Assembly (NCBI GenBank): GCA_027257055.1
Contig: JAPVLO010000877.1
Location: 310,001 to 374,000, forward strand
Reading direction: 5' to 3'
From: Cephalopachus bancanus
Taxonomy: Eukaryota > Chordata > Mammalia > Primates > Tarsiidae
DNA: 64,000 nt
Positions within the stretch are counted from its first letter, which is position 1, and each line of letters starts with the position of its first letter. Shown one piece after another: positions 34,146-47,356 of this stretch. The position numbers were made by a program, and so were the translations under genes. The notes under the pieces are model-generated. The model was given only the letters and a program-made list of their open reading frames with translations, did not search any database and had not been told where the DNA came from.

Positions 34146-35410
34146 AATCGGTGTTTAAAATGATAGTGAAGTGATAGAACTGGAAGCGTTTGCACTAAGT
34201 GAGGAAATCAGAAATGCCCAACTCTTCACAAAATGCCCCAACTAATCACAAAATTAGACTCTCCAGCCTTGTCGCCAAGGAGGGAACACCTGCCTAGTAT
34301 TTCTGCCTGTTTAGAGTTAGGAAGATACTATGTTTTTAGCTATGAAAACTTGATCTGTATCCCTTGTCTGTGGGGCCCAGAGGTGTGTAAGTCATTAATC
34401 CTCATTAAACTAATGAATGGTGCCTTTGAGCAAATCGATATTTCAGATGTAGAAGGCTTAAGGGGGTGGGACTTGGGCAGTCTGATTTTTCACATCTTTG
34501 AGGCCTTAGGGGTTGGTCCCTTTGGACTTGGGCACCTCTGCCATGTTTGGGGAAAAGCCAACGAGATGACTGCTCAGTGGAGTAGGCCTGTCGTTGCTTC
34601 TGCGATGAAATACTTTGTAAGCGAATCATTTCATGTTAGCACACGTAGTCTCATTTATTAAAGAGAAATGCCAACCAATTTAAAAAGCTCAAAAGGGATA
34701 TGCCAAGCATGTGCCTAACCTGGGGGACTCAGAGAGGAGAAAGACAAGGTTCCTCCCCTTCACCAGGGAACAAACACAGACGCTAAACCCATAGCAGCCC
34801 GTAGCACTGAGTAGGTCGCAGAGTGTGGCAGAGAGGCAGAAAAGGGGCCACGGACTAACACACTCATTGCTTTTAAAGCAGTCCTTTTCCTTCTACTCAC
34901 TTCCAGCTTCCTATTGTCTAAATATTTGAGTTTATTTCCGTCTTAAACATGGAGGGCAGGGCAGACGAGCAAGACCCACTCCATGCTCTCAAGGAGTCTA
35001 TGCTGAGAAGGAACGCGATGGCAAAATAATCGCATTAAAACAAGAACTAGACCTAGGCCCCAAGGGGGATACGCTGCTTCTGGAGCCGAGAAGAGGGCAC
35101 AGACTTCCGTTTGGATCAGGGAAGGTGTTATTATCACGCTGCTATGAAGATCGCTGCTTCATATGAGAAGCAATGCCTTTTTACCAAGGCCTTGAAGGGC
35201 CACTGGGTAGCATCAGACAGCCCTCTCGGGGAGAATATTCTAAACTTGCAAAAGGAAAATGGAAGAAGGGGAGAAGGCATTTGAGGAATGCCATGAATCC
35301 CTGTAGAGTCCAAGGGGAGGAACAGGAGCCTGGAGCCAGATCTTCCAGGGCAGAGGAGCCGTCCTGGGACACATGTTATCCCCGCACTCCTTTAACACAG
35401 ACTTGAGCCT
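34146..35410. other. Intron 3, unassigned
   Basis: About 1.3 kb. One open frame of 142 codons (34233-34661) has no family resemblance. L2-like words occur weakly near 34720-34800. Confidence 0.4.
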
Positions 35411-35417
35411 GCATCTC

Positions 35418-35713
35418 TTTTTTTTTTTTTTTTTTGAGTTGGAGTCTCACTCTGTCACCCAGACTGGAGTGCAGTGGCCACTCCCGGCCACCGCAGCCTC
35501 GACCTTCTGGGCTCCGGCGATCCTTCCACCTCAGCCTTCCGAGTAGCCGGAATTACAGGCACGCGCTACCACGCCCGGCTGGTTTTTTAATTTACTGTAG
35601 AGATGAGGTCTCGCCAAGTTGCTGAGGCAGATCTCAAACCCGTGGGCTCAGGCAATCCACTCACCTCAGCCTCCCAAAGCCCGGGATTACAGGCTGAGCC
35701 ACCAAGCCCGGCT
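35418..35713 (-). mobile_element. Alu, antisense, lemur-type
   Basis: 'gagttggagtctcactctgt' to 'gagccaccaagcccggct'. Flanked by 'gagcctgca' (35405 and 35714). Confidence 0.95.
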
Positions 35714-35870
35714 GAGCCTGCACCTCAGTCACCTGGAGGGCTTGTTAGAACTCGGCTGTCTACTCCACCCCAGTTACTGCTTCGTTCAGGCTGGGGCAGT
35801 GCCAAGAATTTGCATCTTCAGCAAATACCCAGGTGATGCTGGTTTTGAAAACCAGTTCTGGAGAGTTCTG
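35714..35870 (+). mobile_element. hAT-Charlie-type MITE (MER20/MER5-like)
   Basis: 'cctcagtcacctggagggct', 'gccaagaatttgcatcttca' and 'caggtgatgctggttttgaa' match a widespread hAT MITE. Confidence 0.75.
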
Positions 35871-36702
<832 letters not shown>

Positions 36703-36886
36703 TAAGTTACAGACATGACTTCATTATACTTGGAACTTTTATAAAATGTATTTGTAGACCTTTTTGCTATTCACTTTGAAATACAAATAGTGTTACTAGT
36801 AGAAAGTTACTGGAATTATATAACAAGTCCTTTTGGTCTCTAGCAAAAATTAATGAGATCACAGGTCACAGAGAATCATTGTAGAC

Positions 36887-37102
36887 AGTGGTTCCCAGCC
36901 AGTGTGGTTTTGCACCCAGGTGACATCTGGCAACGTATGGAGACAGTTCTGGTTGTCACTGCTGTGGATGTGCTCCTGGCTTCTGAGGTGCAGAGGCCAG
37001 GGATGTTGCTGAATACCCTGCAGAGTCCAGGACAAACCCCACAACAGAGAACTGCACAGCCCAAAAGACCAGTAGCACTGAAGCTGTGAAACCCTGCTCC
37101 AG
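36887..37102 (+). mobile_element. MER5A (hAT-Charlie MITE)
   Basis: 'cagtggttcccagccagtgt', 'ggtgacatctggcaacgtat', 'gaggccagggatgttgctga' and 'tgaagctgtgaaaccctgct': near full-length. Confidence 0.9.
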
Positions 37103-37241
37103 AGAAATAACAATGATGAACACGGATGCTTCTGAGCATTCACTGTTGTGTAGCTCATGCACCCCATGTGTAAATATGAAAATATGAGTCAGAAGCCAGT
37201 CCTTCTGGTGAGATTTCCTTGGTGTGTGGGGAAAGTCCTGA

Positions 37242-37421
<180 letters not shown>

Positions 37422-37739
37422 TAAGTGAAATAGAAGACGAACACATGTAAACAACTGTTGTGTAAAAATGTCATCCAGCTATTAGTTAGCAGGGTAGAAA
37501 CCCATTATGAACTCTGAAAAGCATGTCTTGAGATTCACTCATTTTTTTCAAATGAGGAAACTGAGACACAAAGAGGCCATGGGGCTTGTGCAGTGCATGT
37601 ATGATGTGTTCTGCTTTCCCTGGTACCGGTCTTTGGCCTGGGCAAGAAAAAGCACCAAGCAAGTAACCCTCAGGTCAGCACTGTCAGGGAGGCCCATGAT
37701 GCTGCTCTGACATAGATGATCCTTGAAATTCCGCTTTTT

Positions 37740-38052
37740 ATTTTTATTGTTATTATTTTTATTATTTTTATCTTTGAGTTGGAGTCTCACTCTGTCGCCC
37801 AGACTGGAGGGCAGTGGCCGCTCCCGGCCACCGCAGCCTCAACGTCCTGGGCTCTGGTGATCCTTCTGCCTCAGCCTTCCGAGTAGACGGAATTACAGGC
37901 ACGCACTACCACGCCCAGCTAATTTTTTGATTTATTATAGAGATGAGGTCTTGCCTGCCTAGGCGGGTCTCGAACCCGCGGGCTCAGGCAACCCACTCAC
38001 CTCAGCCTCCCAAAGGCGCGGGTTTACAGGCTGAGCCACTGAGCCTGGCTGA
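37740..38052 (-). mobile_element. Alu, antisense, lemur-type
   Basis: ATT-rich tail, 'gagttggagtctcactctgt' to 'gagccactgagcctggct'. Flanked by 'gaaattc' (37723 and 38051) and 'gctttttа'-like words on both sides. Confidence 0.93.
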
Positions 38053-38975
38053 AATTCTGCTTTTTAAACTGAACTTCGATTCCAGGTCACATGCAGGGTT
38101 TCCAACGACTTAAGTGTCTGCAAAGAAGGAAGTCTGTAGCTTCTAGCTGCAAAGAAGGAAGCTTATCGCAGAGTCCTCCTGGGAGCAAAGGGTGCTGGGT
38201 GCCTTCTTGGTGTCTGTTGCTTTTAAACGGTAAAGCAGAAAGAATTCCTGAAACCCTGCACTGGGCACTTCTCTCCCCAATCGCCCAGAACATTATTTTT
38301 CAAACAGTGCATACCTATGAAGCTAGGACTGATCTATGGGCAATGGGAACCCTCGCAGTGTGGGAAAACGGTGTTCATGTTAGGCTATAGTGCAGAACCA
38401 TTCACAAAGAAAATGGATGGCTCTAGCCTAATTCCACAGACTTCTTTCCCGACTGTCCTTCAACAAGTAGTGTGCGTTTTAGTCGCTTTCAGCTCACAAA
38501 TTCCATGATTTCTCTGTGATGACAGCAAATCAGAGTGGGTATGAATGGCCACTAACCTCGAGGTGAAGATTCTCCTCTGAACTTGACTTTAGAAAGCATG
38601 GTCCACCTGTCTTGTGCTTCAGAAGCCTGGTTTCACAAGCTCCCTGTGAGCTGGAGAGAGGGGCTAGGGTGTGCCAGAGCCAAGAGAGCAATGGTTGCAG
38701 AGGCCTATCTACAGCAGCCTCCTCCCTCCCCTCATTCACTTGCTGGTGCCGGACTCCGGGACAGGACACTGACGGTCTCGGTTTCGTTTGCCCTGGCACC
38801 AGAGAGCAAGCTCGTTAGGTCCCTCACCTGATGAGACAGCATCAAGTGTGTTACACTCTCCACCTTTACAAGGGTTTTACGACACCGAGAGTCCCTCTTA
38901 AGAATCCATGTGTCACTCTAATTATGTAGGCAACACCAGAAAGAAAAAAAAAAACCCCAAACCATGGAATCACAG
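38053..38975. other. Intron 5, unassigned
   Basis: About 900 bases with no repeat recognised and no LRR exon found. Confidence 0.45.
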
Positions 38976-38979
38976 TGGA

Positions 38980-39110
38980 AAAAAATGAATGAGTTCATTC
39001 AAAAACATCCGCACGGGCCGTGCCCCTTGTGTGCCAGGCACCGGACTAAGGGCTGGGGATATGAACTGGAATAGGGCCTCACCCCCTGGTGCTCTACAGT
39101 TGCCATGGTC
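38980..39110 (+). repeat. L2/MIR-like fragment
   Basis: 'cccttgtgtgccaggcaccg' and 'gactaagggctggggatatg' are the conserved L2 3'-end words. Confidence 0.75.
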
Positions 39111-39149
39111 CTTTCTGGTAAGTCGAGATGTCACCCACATACTATAAGA

Positions 39150-39450
39150 TGCCGCCTCACAAGGTGTGCAATTCAGTAGTGGTAGGATATTCACGAGGTT
39201 GTGCAACAACCACCATTTTGCCATTCTCTAGTTACAGAACATTTTCATCACCCCTAAAAGGTAGCCATCGCTCCACATTTCTCTCTTCCCCCAGGCCTGG
39301 GCAACTCCTAATCTACATTCTGTCCCTATGGATTTTCCTGTTCTGTACATTTCATATGGATTTTCTTGTTCTGTACGTTTCAACAGTAGGTGGCCTGTTG
39401 CTTCTGTCCTCGTTTCACACGGTCTGTTTTCAAGGTTCATCACAGGGAGT
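39150..39450 (-). mobile_element. L1 3' UTR fragment, antisense
   Basis: 'tgtgcaattcagtagtggta', 'gaacattttcatcaccccta' and 'ctatggattttcctgttctg' are typical of antisense L1M 3' UTR. Confidence 0.82.
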
Positions 39451-39655
39451 TTCTCTTGTGTTCTCAAAGTCCTGGTAAACATCCGATCTGATCCTTTCAC
39501 TTGGAGATTCTTTTTTTTTTTTTTTTTGCACCTCTAATCAAGTCAGCATACACTTTTTCCAGGGATTTTGCATTGCAACTAGTGTGAATAATTCTAATTC
39601 ATGAAACCTCTGGTTCCATGGGTGTTTTTCTGGTATCTTTAAAAGGCATGGCTGT

Positions 39656-39795
39656 GAGCTGGGTGCAGTGGCAGTTGCCTGAAGTCCGAGCTACTCTGGA
39701 AGCTAAGACAGAAGGGTTCCTTTAGCCTACAAAGTTTGAGTTCATCCTGGGCAACATAGTGAGACCCCATCTCTTTAAAAATTATTATGTTTTCA
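39656..39795 (+). mobile_element. Alu monomer (FLAM-like), sense
   Basis: 'gagctgggtgcagtggcagt' to 'gagaccccatctctttaaaa'. A single, old left arm. Confidence 0.8.
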
Positions 39796-39949
39796 ATAAC
39801 AGGTTCATTGTTTTAGAAAAGTCATGGCTGTGGCACGGCTTCCTAACCAACTTGTTCCTGGGCCAAAATGAACAGCAATGAGTCAGGAACAGGAGCCAGG
39901 GACTAGAACTCCACAGCACCTGTAGCCGTGTCATCCTCCAGTCCTTTTT

Positions 39950-40445
39950 ATAGACTCTGTTGAATTTGGCTTGCTAGTATTTGTTGAGGACTTTTGCATC
40001 TATATTCATAAGAAATGTTAATCTGTAATTTTTTTCCTTGTAATGCATTTGGTTTAGGAATCAGGGTAATATCAACCTCATAGAATGAGTTAGGAAATGT
40101 TCTTTCCTCATTTATATTTTGAAAAACTTTTATGAAGAATTGGTGTTAATTCTTTAAATATTTGGAAGCTTCACCGATGAAGCCATCTGGTCCTGAGCTT
40201 TTCCTTGTGGGACGTTTTTTGATTTACTAACTCAGTCTCTTTACTTGATATAGGTCTATTCAGATTTTCTATTTTTTCTCAAGTCAGTTTTAGTAGTTTG
40301 TATCCTTCTGGTAATGTGTTCATTTCATCCACTGTATCTAACTTATCTGCCTCCAGTGTTCATAGTTTTCCCTTATAATCCTTTTTGTCTGTAAGGTCAT
40401 AGTAACATTCCTTCTTCCATTCCTGATTTTAATAATTTGAGTCTT
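39950..40445 (-). mobile_element. L1 ORF2 fragment, antisense
   Basis: 'gcatctatattcataagaaa', 'atgaagccatctggtcctga' and 'tcagattttctattttttct' are antisense L1 ORF2 words. Confidence 0.88.
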
Positions 40446-40469
40446 TTTTTCCTTAGCAGTTGTCCTGGG

Positions 40470-40810
40470 GATTACCAGTAACATCTATGTTGGTGAACAC
40501 AAAATGTATAAAGATATAACGTAAGACAGTAACAGCATAAAGGAAGGGGTGAGAGTGGAACTTCAGAGAAACAAAGTTTTTGTGTATTATTGAAAATTAA
40601 GTTGGTATTCATCTGAACTAGAATGTTAGAAATTAAGATGTAAGGGGTTTGAAGGGGTGAGTATGTGGAATTGACGGTAGTCGAAATCTGCCTGGGCAAG
40701 GGGGGGCACACCTCATCAACAAGGGAACCTGCACAATGAATGTTTGTGTACCTAATCCTGAATTGTACCCCACAATTTTAAAATAAAAAAAATTAAAAAT
40801 TAAAAAAATA
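40470..40810 (+). mobile_element. L1 3'-end-like fragment
   Basis: 'gaaattaagatgtaa' and 'attaagttggtattcatctg' resemble the 3' end of old L1. Ends in 'ccccacaattttaaaataaa'. Moderate support. Confidence 0.55.
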
Positions 40811-40982
40811 AGTAAAGAAAAGAGATGGCTAGGAGGGGAAGGGAGCAGTACTGAAGGACACACATAAATGTGGAACATGTGGCCACGTGTAAGAATATGA
40901 ATTATCCCAGAAAGCAAAGAGGCATAGGTGTTTATTATTTTAAAAAGAAAAAACAGAGCAAGTAATCAAGAGAGGTGAATGA

Positions 40983-41248
<266 letters not shown>

Positions 41249-41523
41249 AGAGAGAGTTGAAGCAATATGAAAATAAGAAGCAAGATAATGGTAAAAGAGA
41301 GTATAGCTTCTACTAGTTAATATCACTTTTATTATGCAAATATACTTAAATTTCTTTAATAAAATCTCTCCGGAATTATCTCCTATGGCAAATAAGCTCC
41401 TGGGCTGGCTTGTTTTACAGAGAAGCTCAAATTGAAGTAATCACATGTCCTTTAAATATCTTTTTAAGTACAGAATCTTTGTATTGGGGTTCACATCATG
41501 AATGTTTGGGCTTTCTTCTTCAG

Positions 41524-41598
41524 GAACATGGGAGCCACACAAGTCCCAATGACAATAGTCGAGAACTTCCTTATGATGACTCTGGAATTGGAAAAACT
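41524..41598 (+). pseudogene. LRRC37: LRRC37 LRR-cap exon, donor lost
   Basis: 75 bases after acceptor TTTCTTCTTCAG. Codes NMGATQVPMTIVENFLMMTL then ELEKL, homologous to the family's [20 protein letters not shown]. The phase-matched end at 41598 is followed by CTAAGT in place of GTAAGT. Confidence 0.92.
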
Positions 41599-41609
41599 CT
41601 AAGTTATTT

Positions 41610-41985
41610 TTTTCTTAGATTTATTTTTTTAGGTTTGTTTTACTATTTTCTTAAGTCAGGTTCATTTGAGGTATAATTTTCATGTAATAAAATTTGCTTT
41701 TCTAAGGTGTACAGTTCGATGAATCTTGAGAAGTGTGGTTAGGTAGCTACTACCATATCCTGATATAGAACGTTTCCATCACCCCAAAAAGGCCCCTCAA
41801 GTCAAGTCCCTTTGTAGTCAGTCCCCTCCTCCTGCTACCAGCCCCTGGCAATCACGAGTCTGATTTATGTTCCTATAGAACGTCTTATGAATGAAGCCAT
41901 GTAGCCTTTTTGTGTCTGACTTTTTTCACTTAGCATACACTTTTGAGTTTATGCTATTATCCATGCTGTTGCATCTGTTGGTATA
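41610..41985 (-). mobile_element. L1 3' UTR fragment, antisense
   Basis: 'tgaggtataattttcatgta', 'agaacgtttccatcacccca' and 'agcccctggcaatcac'. It begins almost directly after the broken exon. Confidence 0.85.
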
Positions 41986-42560
41986 GTTGAGTCTTCATAT
42001 CTGCAGGTTCCCTATCCACAGATTCAACCAACCACAGATGGAGAATACTCAGAAAAAATATATATATTTTTTGAGTTGGAGCCTCACTGTGGCCCAGGCT
42101 GGAGTGCAGCGGCATGCTCACAGCCACCACAGCCTTGACCTTCTGGACTCAGGGGATCCTTCCACCTCAGCCTTCCAAGTAGCTGGACTCGCAGGCGCAT
42201 GCCCCCACTCCTGGTTAATGTTTTGATTTATTGTAGAGATGAGGTCTCACCAGGTGGCCCAGGCGGGTCTTGAACCCCTGAGTTCAGGCAATCCTCTCGC
42301 CTCTGCCTCCCAAAGTGCTGGGATTACAGGCATGAGCCACCAATACAACAATAGAAATGTAAATTTTAAACTATAGTGTAACAACTTTGTGCATGGCACT
42401 TACACCCTACCAGGTATTTTAAGTAATCTCGAGACGCTTTAAAGTATGCCAGAGTTTCTATGCAAATATTACGCCATCTTATACAAGGGACTTCAGCAGC
42501 TGCAGATTTTGGTATATGTGTGTGGGGGGGTGCTAGCACCAGTGCCCTGCAGAGGACAGC
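41985..42560 (+). mobile_element. Tigger-type (TcMar) MITE, split by Alu
   Basis: Left end 'gttgagtcttcatatctgca' and 'ccacagattcaaccaaccac'; right part 'gtaatctcgagacgctttaa', 'aatattacgccatcttatac' and 'cagctgcagattttggtata'. A second 3' end of the same family is at 52365-52470. Confidence 0.8.
42062..42343 (-). mobile_element. Alu, antisense, inside the Tigger MITE
   Basis: 'gagttggagcctcactgtgg' to 'acaggcatgagccaccaata'. Confidence 0.92.
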
Positions 42561-44700
42561 TGTAGCTCATTCCTTTTTATTGCTGAGTAGTATTTCCCGT
42601 GGGGTGGATCTACCCCAAATTTTCCACTCATCAGTTTACAGACACTTGGGTTGTTTCCAATTTGTTGGCAGTTGTGAATAAAACTGAAAATACTCATGTG
42701 TTTTCATTTCTTTGGAGTAAGTACTTAGGGATGGGATGGCTGCATCATGTGCTAAATGCATGTTCAATGTTTTGAGAAATGGCTAAACTCTTTCCTAAAG
42801 TGGCCCAACCGTTTTTGATTCCCACCAGCAATGTATGAGAGTTGTGAGTGCTCCACATCTTCAGCAGAGTCTTATATTTCAATTTTTAAAAAGTCAGCCT
42901 TCCTACCATTAGGTGTGTAGTAGAACCTCATTGTGGTTTGAATTTGCATCTTTTTAATAGCTGATAGTGTTGAACATCTGTTCATGTGCAGATGTCTTCT
43001 TTACTGAATTGTCTGTTCAAATCTATTCCCATATTTTAGTTGGATATTTATTTTCTAGTTATAGAGCTTTTCCTCTAATCCCATGAGAGGCTAATTATTA
43101 TTGAGTTTTAAGAGTGCTTTATGTCTTCTGGATGCACATCCTTTCAGATATGTGTTTAGCAAATATCTTCTCTCAAGCTGTGGTTTATCTTTTCATTCTG
43201 TTAAAAGTGTTTTCTGAGGAGCAGAAGTTTTCAATGCTGATGAGTGCGGGGGCCCACCCCACAAGGGTCGTGAGATGTCCTGAAGGAGAGACGGATAAGC
43301 GACGGACGACGATAATATACCCGGACACCTGCTTCTTGAACAGATGACAATTTAATGTTAGTTAACACAGAGCTTTTATACCATTGGTGAAGGGGCAAGA
43401 CAAAGAAAATTCTTTCACGTACATATCTTTTAAAAGTTACCATCTAGTGGTCTTAGTAGCAAACAAACCAAGATTCCCATAGGCTTTTAGACAAGTCTTA
43501 TTCATAAAGCCAACAATGATACTTTCAGTTCAATGTCCCAAATTACAGCCCTTGAAATGTTTCAAGAAAGTTTCTTTAAGTGTATATTTCTTTATGTGTC
43601 AGGAATTTTCTCATCTTAGGCTTTGATGTTCTTCAGAGTCCCATGATCACACCTCCCTTGTCCAGATGTCCTTGTTACTTTTCTCTTATCTTGCAGTGCT
43701 TGTTTCTAAAGAGAACTCAAAAGAAGCTTTTAGTAATGTTTCCCAGGCCTCCTAAGGTTGCTTTCTGTTTTAGCTGATCTGTTATAAAAGTGTCTGATTA
43801 TTATGAGTTCAGTGAAAACCCACTTTATAAATGTTAACTTAGAGTTTTAACTATTGAATTAAGTAAAAACCTTAACATTAATCTTTATCCTAAGTCAGTG
43901 AAGTGTTATAAATCACCTACATAACTCCAAGATAAGTGCTAGAACTTATAATGAATTCATAATGAACTTACTATAAACTTGTGCTTCTAAAAAACTTTAT
44001 GTCTAAACACTAAACTGCATAATTCAAAATCAAATAAGGAGTGAATGCACTTATGTCATTTATTACTTAAGCAGTATCTAATAACTTATAACCAAGTGAA
44101 GGAAAGCATTCTTGATGTGCTTCAGTGTTTAACCCTTGCATATGTTAGAAAAGGCCAAACGGCATAGTGGGAAATGGAAAAATAAACCATGACATTTCCA
44201 GGTTAGCTGTGAGTACTTCACATAAACATGCCATTTTCTTCTTCCATGAGTGCACAGAATTCTTCGGCGGTATCAAACAGCAAAGGTGAAAGACAGAAGG
44301 GCCTCAGCTTCCTGGGCTCGCCCTGCGGCCCGGGGTCTTCAGCCCACCCGGACCCTGTCAATCAGGTGGGCCTCCAAGGCTGGCTCCCAACAGATGAGCC
44401 CTAATTTAGCAATTTTTTCTTGTATTGTTTGTGCTTTGTGTCTCATCTAAGAAATCTTTCTCCAAGAACCCATTGTCTAATCCAGAGTCACAACAATCTT
44501 CTTTGTTTTTTTCCAGATGTTGTATAGTTACAACATCTTTTTAACCATTTTGAGTTAATCTGCATGTATGATGTGAGGTATTTTGTGTTTTTTTGTGATT
44601 TAAAAGGAAATATTTCTGTAGGGCCTTACTGTGAGATTGTTACACACCTTACTGCAACTTAAGTTGTGCCATCTCCCTCCAATATGACCTGCTAAACAGA
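42560..44700 (-). mobile_element. L1 fragment, antisense, split by LTR 3
   Basis: 'tacagacacttgggttgttt', 'gattcccaccagcaatgtat' and 'ttgaacatctgttcatgtgc' run up to 43244 and L1 words resume at 44393 ('gtgtctcatctaagaaatct'). Confidence 0.9.
43245..44392 (-). mobile_element. Solo LTR 3, ERV2-like, antisense
   Basis: Plus strand begins TGCGGGGGCCCACCCC and ends GGCTGGCTCCCAACA, so TG...CA on the minus strand. Exact 6-base target duplication GATGAG at 43239-43244 and 44393-44398. 1148 bases. Minus-strand TATAAAA near 43375. Its 5' edge (TGTTGGGAGCCAGCC) is shared with LTR 1 and LTR 2, but the rest is different: a related subfamily. No internal viral region. Confidence 0.93.
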
Positions 44701-45378
44701 AGCCCATCATGCAAAGGCACTCTGCTCCAGCCACTTTGTCAGGTCACTTGCTTTTCTTCTCCACGTTGTCAAATCCATTTTCCTGCTCTAGCCTCATCTT
44801 CCCCAATCTCCCGCAGCGTCCCCGTATTGGCTGATGCCTTCCTCTCTGGACAAAGTTCTCATCATCAACCAGTTTCTCCCTTAGTGATGGAAGGCAGCAG
44901 AATTCCATCTGTGTTTTCTTGACCATTAGTGACTAGGAGAAGTGCTGTCATGCCCGGTAGCCACTTGCCAACAAGGCCATCAGGAGGTAAAGCAACTGCC
45001 ATGTTGGAGTTCTCTGTTGGAAGTCCTCTGGGATTTACACATTTATATACAGAGTAAGGAGGCCAGCTCATTTGAGTTTTGACTCCTGTGTAGTGACCTT
45101 TAATGCATATTGAAAAATTGCTCTTCTTGAGAAAGTATGTTGTAGACCTCAGGTAATTTACAGTATCAAAGATTTGTCAGTATGCATTAAAACAATTATT
45201 TAAATTTATCATTATTTGTATTATTTTTAGCTCATACATTTTAGTGAATAACAAAAACAATAGTGTTTTCTGCAATGTGTTCTTGCTAAAAATGTGCTTT
45301 TGTGTGGTTGAGGAACATTTTGCAAAAATTTGGTTTGACTGCTTCAAAAATGTCAATGCCATGAAAGAGTTTTAAAAG
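44701..45378. other. Intron, unassigned
   Basis: No repeat recognised with confidence. Confidence 0.4.
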
Positions 45379-45379
45379 A

Positions 45380-45645
45380 TTGGGGGCCCACTTAGGGAGG
45401 CTGAGGTGAGAGAACTGCCTGAGCCAAGGAGTTCAAGGCCAGTCTGGGCAACATGGTGAGACCTCGACTCTGCAATAAATCAGAATATTAGCCAGACATG
45501 GTGGTGCACACCTGTACTTCCAGCTACTTGGAAGGCTGAGACGGAAGGATTGTCTGGCAGGTTGAGGCTGCAATAGCCATGATCATGCCACTGCGCTCCA
45601 TCCTGGGTTAGGGTGAGATCCAACTCAAAAAAAAAAAAAAGGATT
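45380..45645 (+). mobile_element. Alu, sense, 5' truncated
   Basis: Begins in the left arm at 'cccacttagggaggctgagg' and ends 'gatccaactcaaaaaaaa'. GATTGGG on both sides (45379 and 45643) fits a target-site duplication. Confidence 0.92.
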
Positions 45646-46060
45646 GGGAACAGTTCTCAATGGAAGGAGACTAAAGAATCATGAACACGCAGTGCAATGT
45701 CTGATGCTTGATTGGACTGTGGATTGTTAAAGGTCATTGCTTGTTTGGGAGCATTGGGAAAACGTGTACATGGACTGTACAGTAGACAATGATGTCACTG
45801 GGTGCTGTGTGAACCCCAGCCACCTCAGTCTCCTGGACTCCCGCTCCATTGTGCTCACTAGAGTCCACAAGTCTCTGCCTGGACCTCCCCTCCCTGAATC
45901 ATAGCCCAGACACAAGCAAAGCAGTGAGCTGGGGCAGCTCCATGCTCTTTTCATTATCTCCCACCTCCTGGAGATCGCTGCCACTGTTGTGGCATCTATT
46001 TATTCTGTTTTTGTTGTTGTTTTAGGAAGGAGGTTAGGTTGGTCTCTCCTACTTCATGTT
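45646..46060. other. Intron, unassigned
   Basis: No repeat recognised with confidence. Confidence 0.4.
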
Positions 46061-46920
46061 GGCCAGAAGCCAATCATATCCTTTAAATTTGTCTTATTTT
46101 GATCCAGAATCCAGCCAAAGATCACGCACTGCATGTCATGTCTTTGTTTCCTTTCATCTGAAACATTTCTACCCTCTCTTTGGTTTTTCCTGACACTGGC
46201 ACTTTTAAAGAGTCTAAAACAGTTGCCTTGTCAGTTGTCCCCATAATATGGATTTGTCTGTTTTTTCTATTATTAGATTCAGGTTAAACATTTTTGGGAA
46301 GATTACTACATAGGTGATATATCCTTCTAATCTTATGACTTCAGGTGGCCCATAATGCTAAGTTTGATCACTTATTAAGGTGGCATCTTATATGTACCCC
46401 ACATCTTTAAAATAAAATTTAAAAATTTTTTTAAAGGGGGAAAAGAAAGATTGCCTCTTCCAGATATCTCCATTGTAGAGTTATTTTCCCCTTCATAATT
46501 AATAATCTGTGGGTGATGCTTTGAAATCAGTGAAGATCATGCTCTCAAGTGTCTTTTCACCCAACTGTGCATCAGTGGTAATCCTCTGAATCGATTATTA
46601 CACTGGTGGCTACAAAATGACACTTTCTATCATTTTCTTCACTTACCAGCTGGCAGTTGTTCTACGAAAGAAGAGCCCCCCCCCTTCCTCCTGAGTATCA
46701 CCGTGAGTTCAGGGGCTCTTGATTGTGCTGTGTCATATTATTATCATTATTCTTCTGAATGCTCACATTGTTCAGATTTGGCCAGTGCAATCTCTGTTAT
46801 TTTTTAACTCTATCGTGTGGGTTAAACTAAGCACATTTTATACCCAGAATAATTTTCAACATTTACCACTCCCAACAGGAACTGAGCTGGGGCTTATTTA
46901 GACTCTTCTTAGAAGTCCAC
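46060..46920 (-). mobile_element. Old L1-like fragment, antisense
   Basis: 'gatccagaatccagccaaag', 'gacactggcacttttaaaga', 'gtggtaatcctctgaatcga' and 'cagatttggccagtgc' match a known old LINE 3' region in reverse. Confidence 0.65.
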
Positions 46921-47240
46921 CTTCTTCCGTATACTCTCAACCTGAAGAGGGACTTCTGAGTTAGGGGGAGGTCCTTATGGATTAATCCACAGATCAGTGT
47001 CGCCCAGGTCTAGTCCTGGTCAACTTTATTCTAGGCCACCGTACCCACCACCATACTTGCCCTCTGTTGGGCACCTCTGTCCTCCTTCCTATTGGCCATC
47101 GGGTTCCTACCCAACTGTCCAGACCAGACCGTAGGCCTCAAGTCCTTTTCGCCCAACCCTGTGGTGGCCTGGCCTGCCTCTTTTACCTGCTCAGGTAACC
47201 CCTTTACCATTAATCGAATTCTCTGTGTTTCCATTTGTAG

Positions 47241-47356
47241 GATCCTGCCCAGCCATGTGGCCTGCTGCCTCTGCCATATAAAAACTCAGATTGAAATGAT
47301 CTGTAAGACAGTGAAGCTACATTGTGAGACTTGTCCGACAAGCACCACACATTGTC
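47241..47356 (+). pseudogene. LRRC37: LRRC37 cysteine-rich LRR cap exon
   Basis: 116 bases, acceptor CCATTTGTAG, donor GTGAGT. Codes ILPSHVACCLCHIKTQIEMI then CKTVKLHCETCPTSTTHC, homologous to the family's [20 protein letters not shown]. All cysteines of this cap are kept and the frame is open. Confidence 0.95.
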
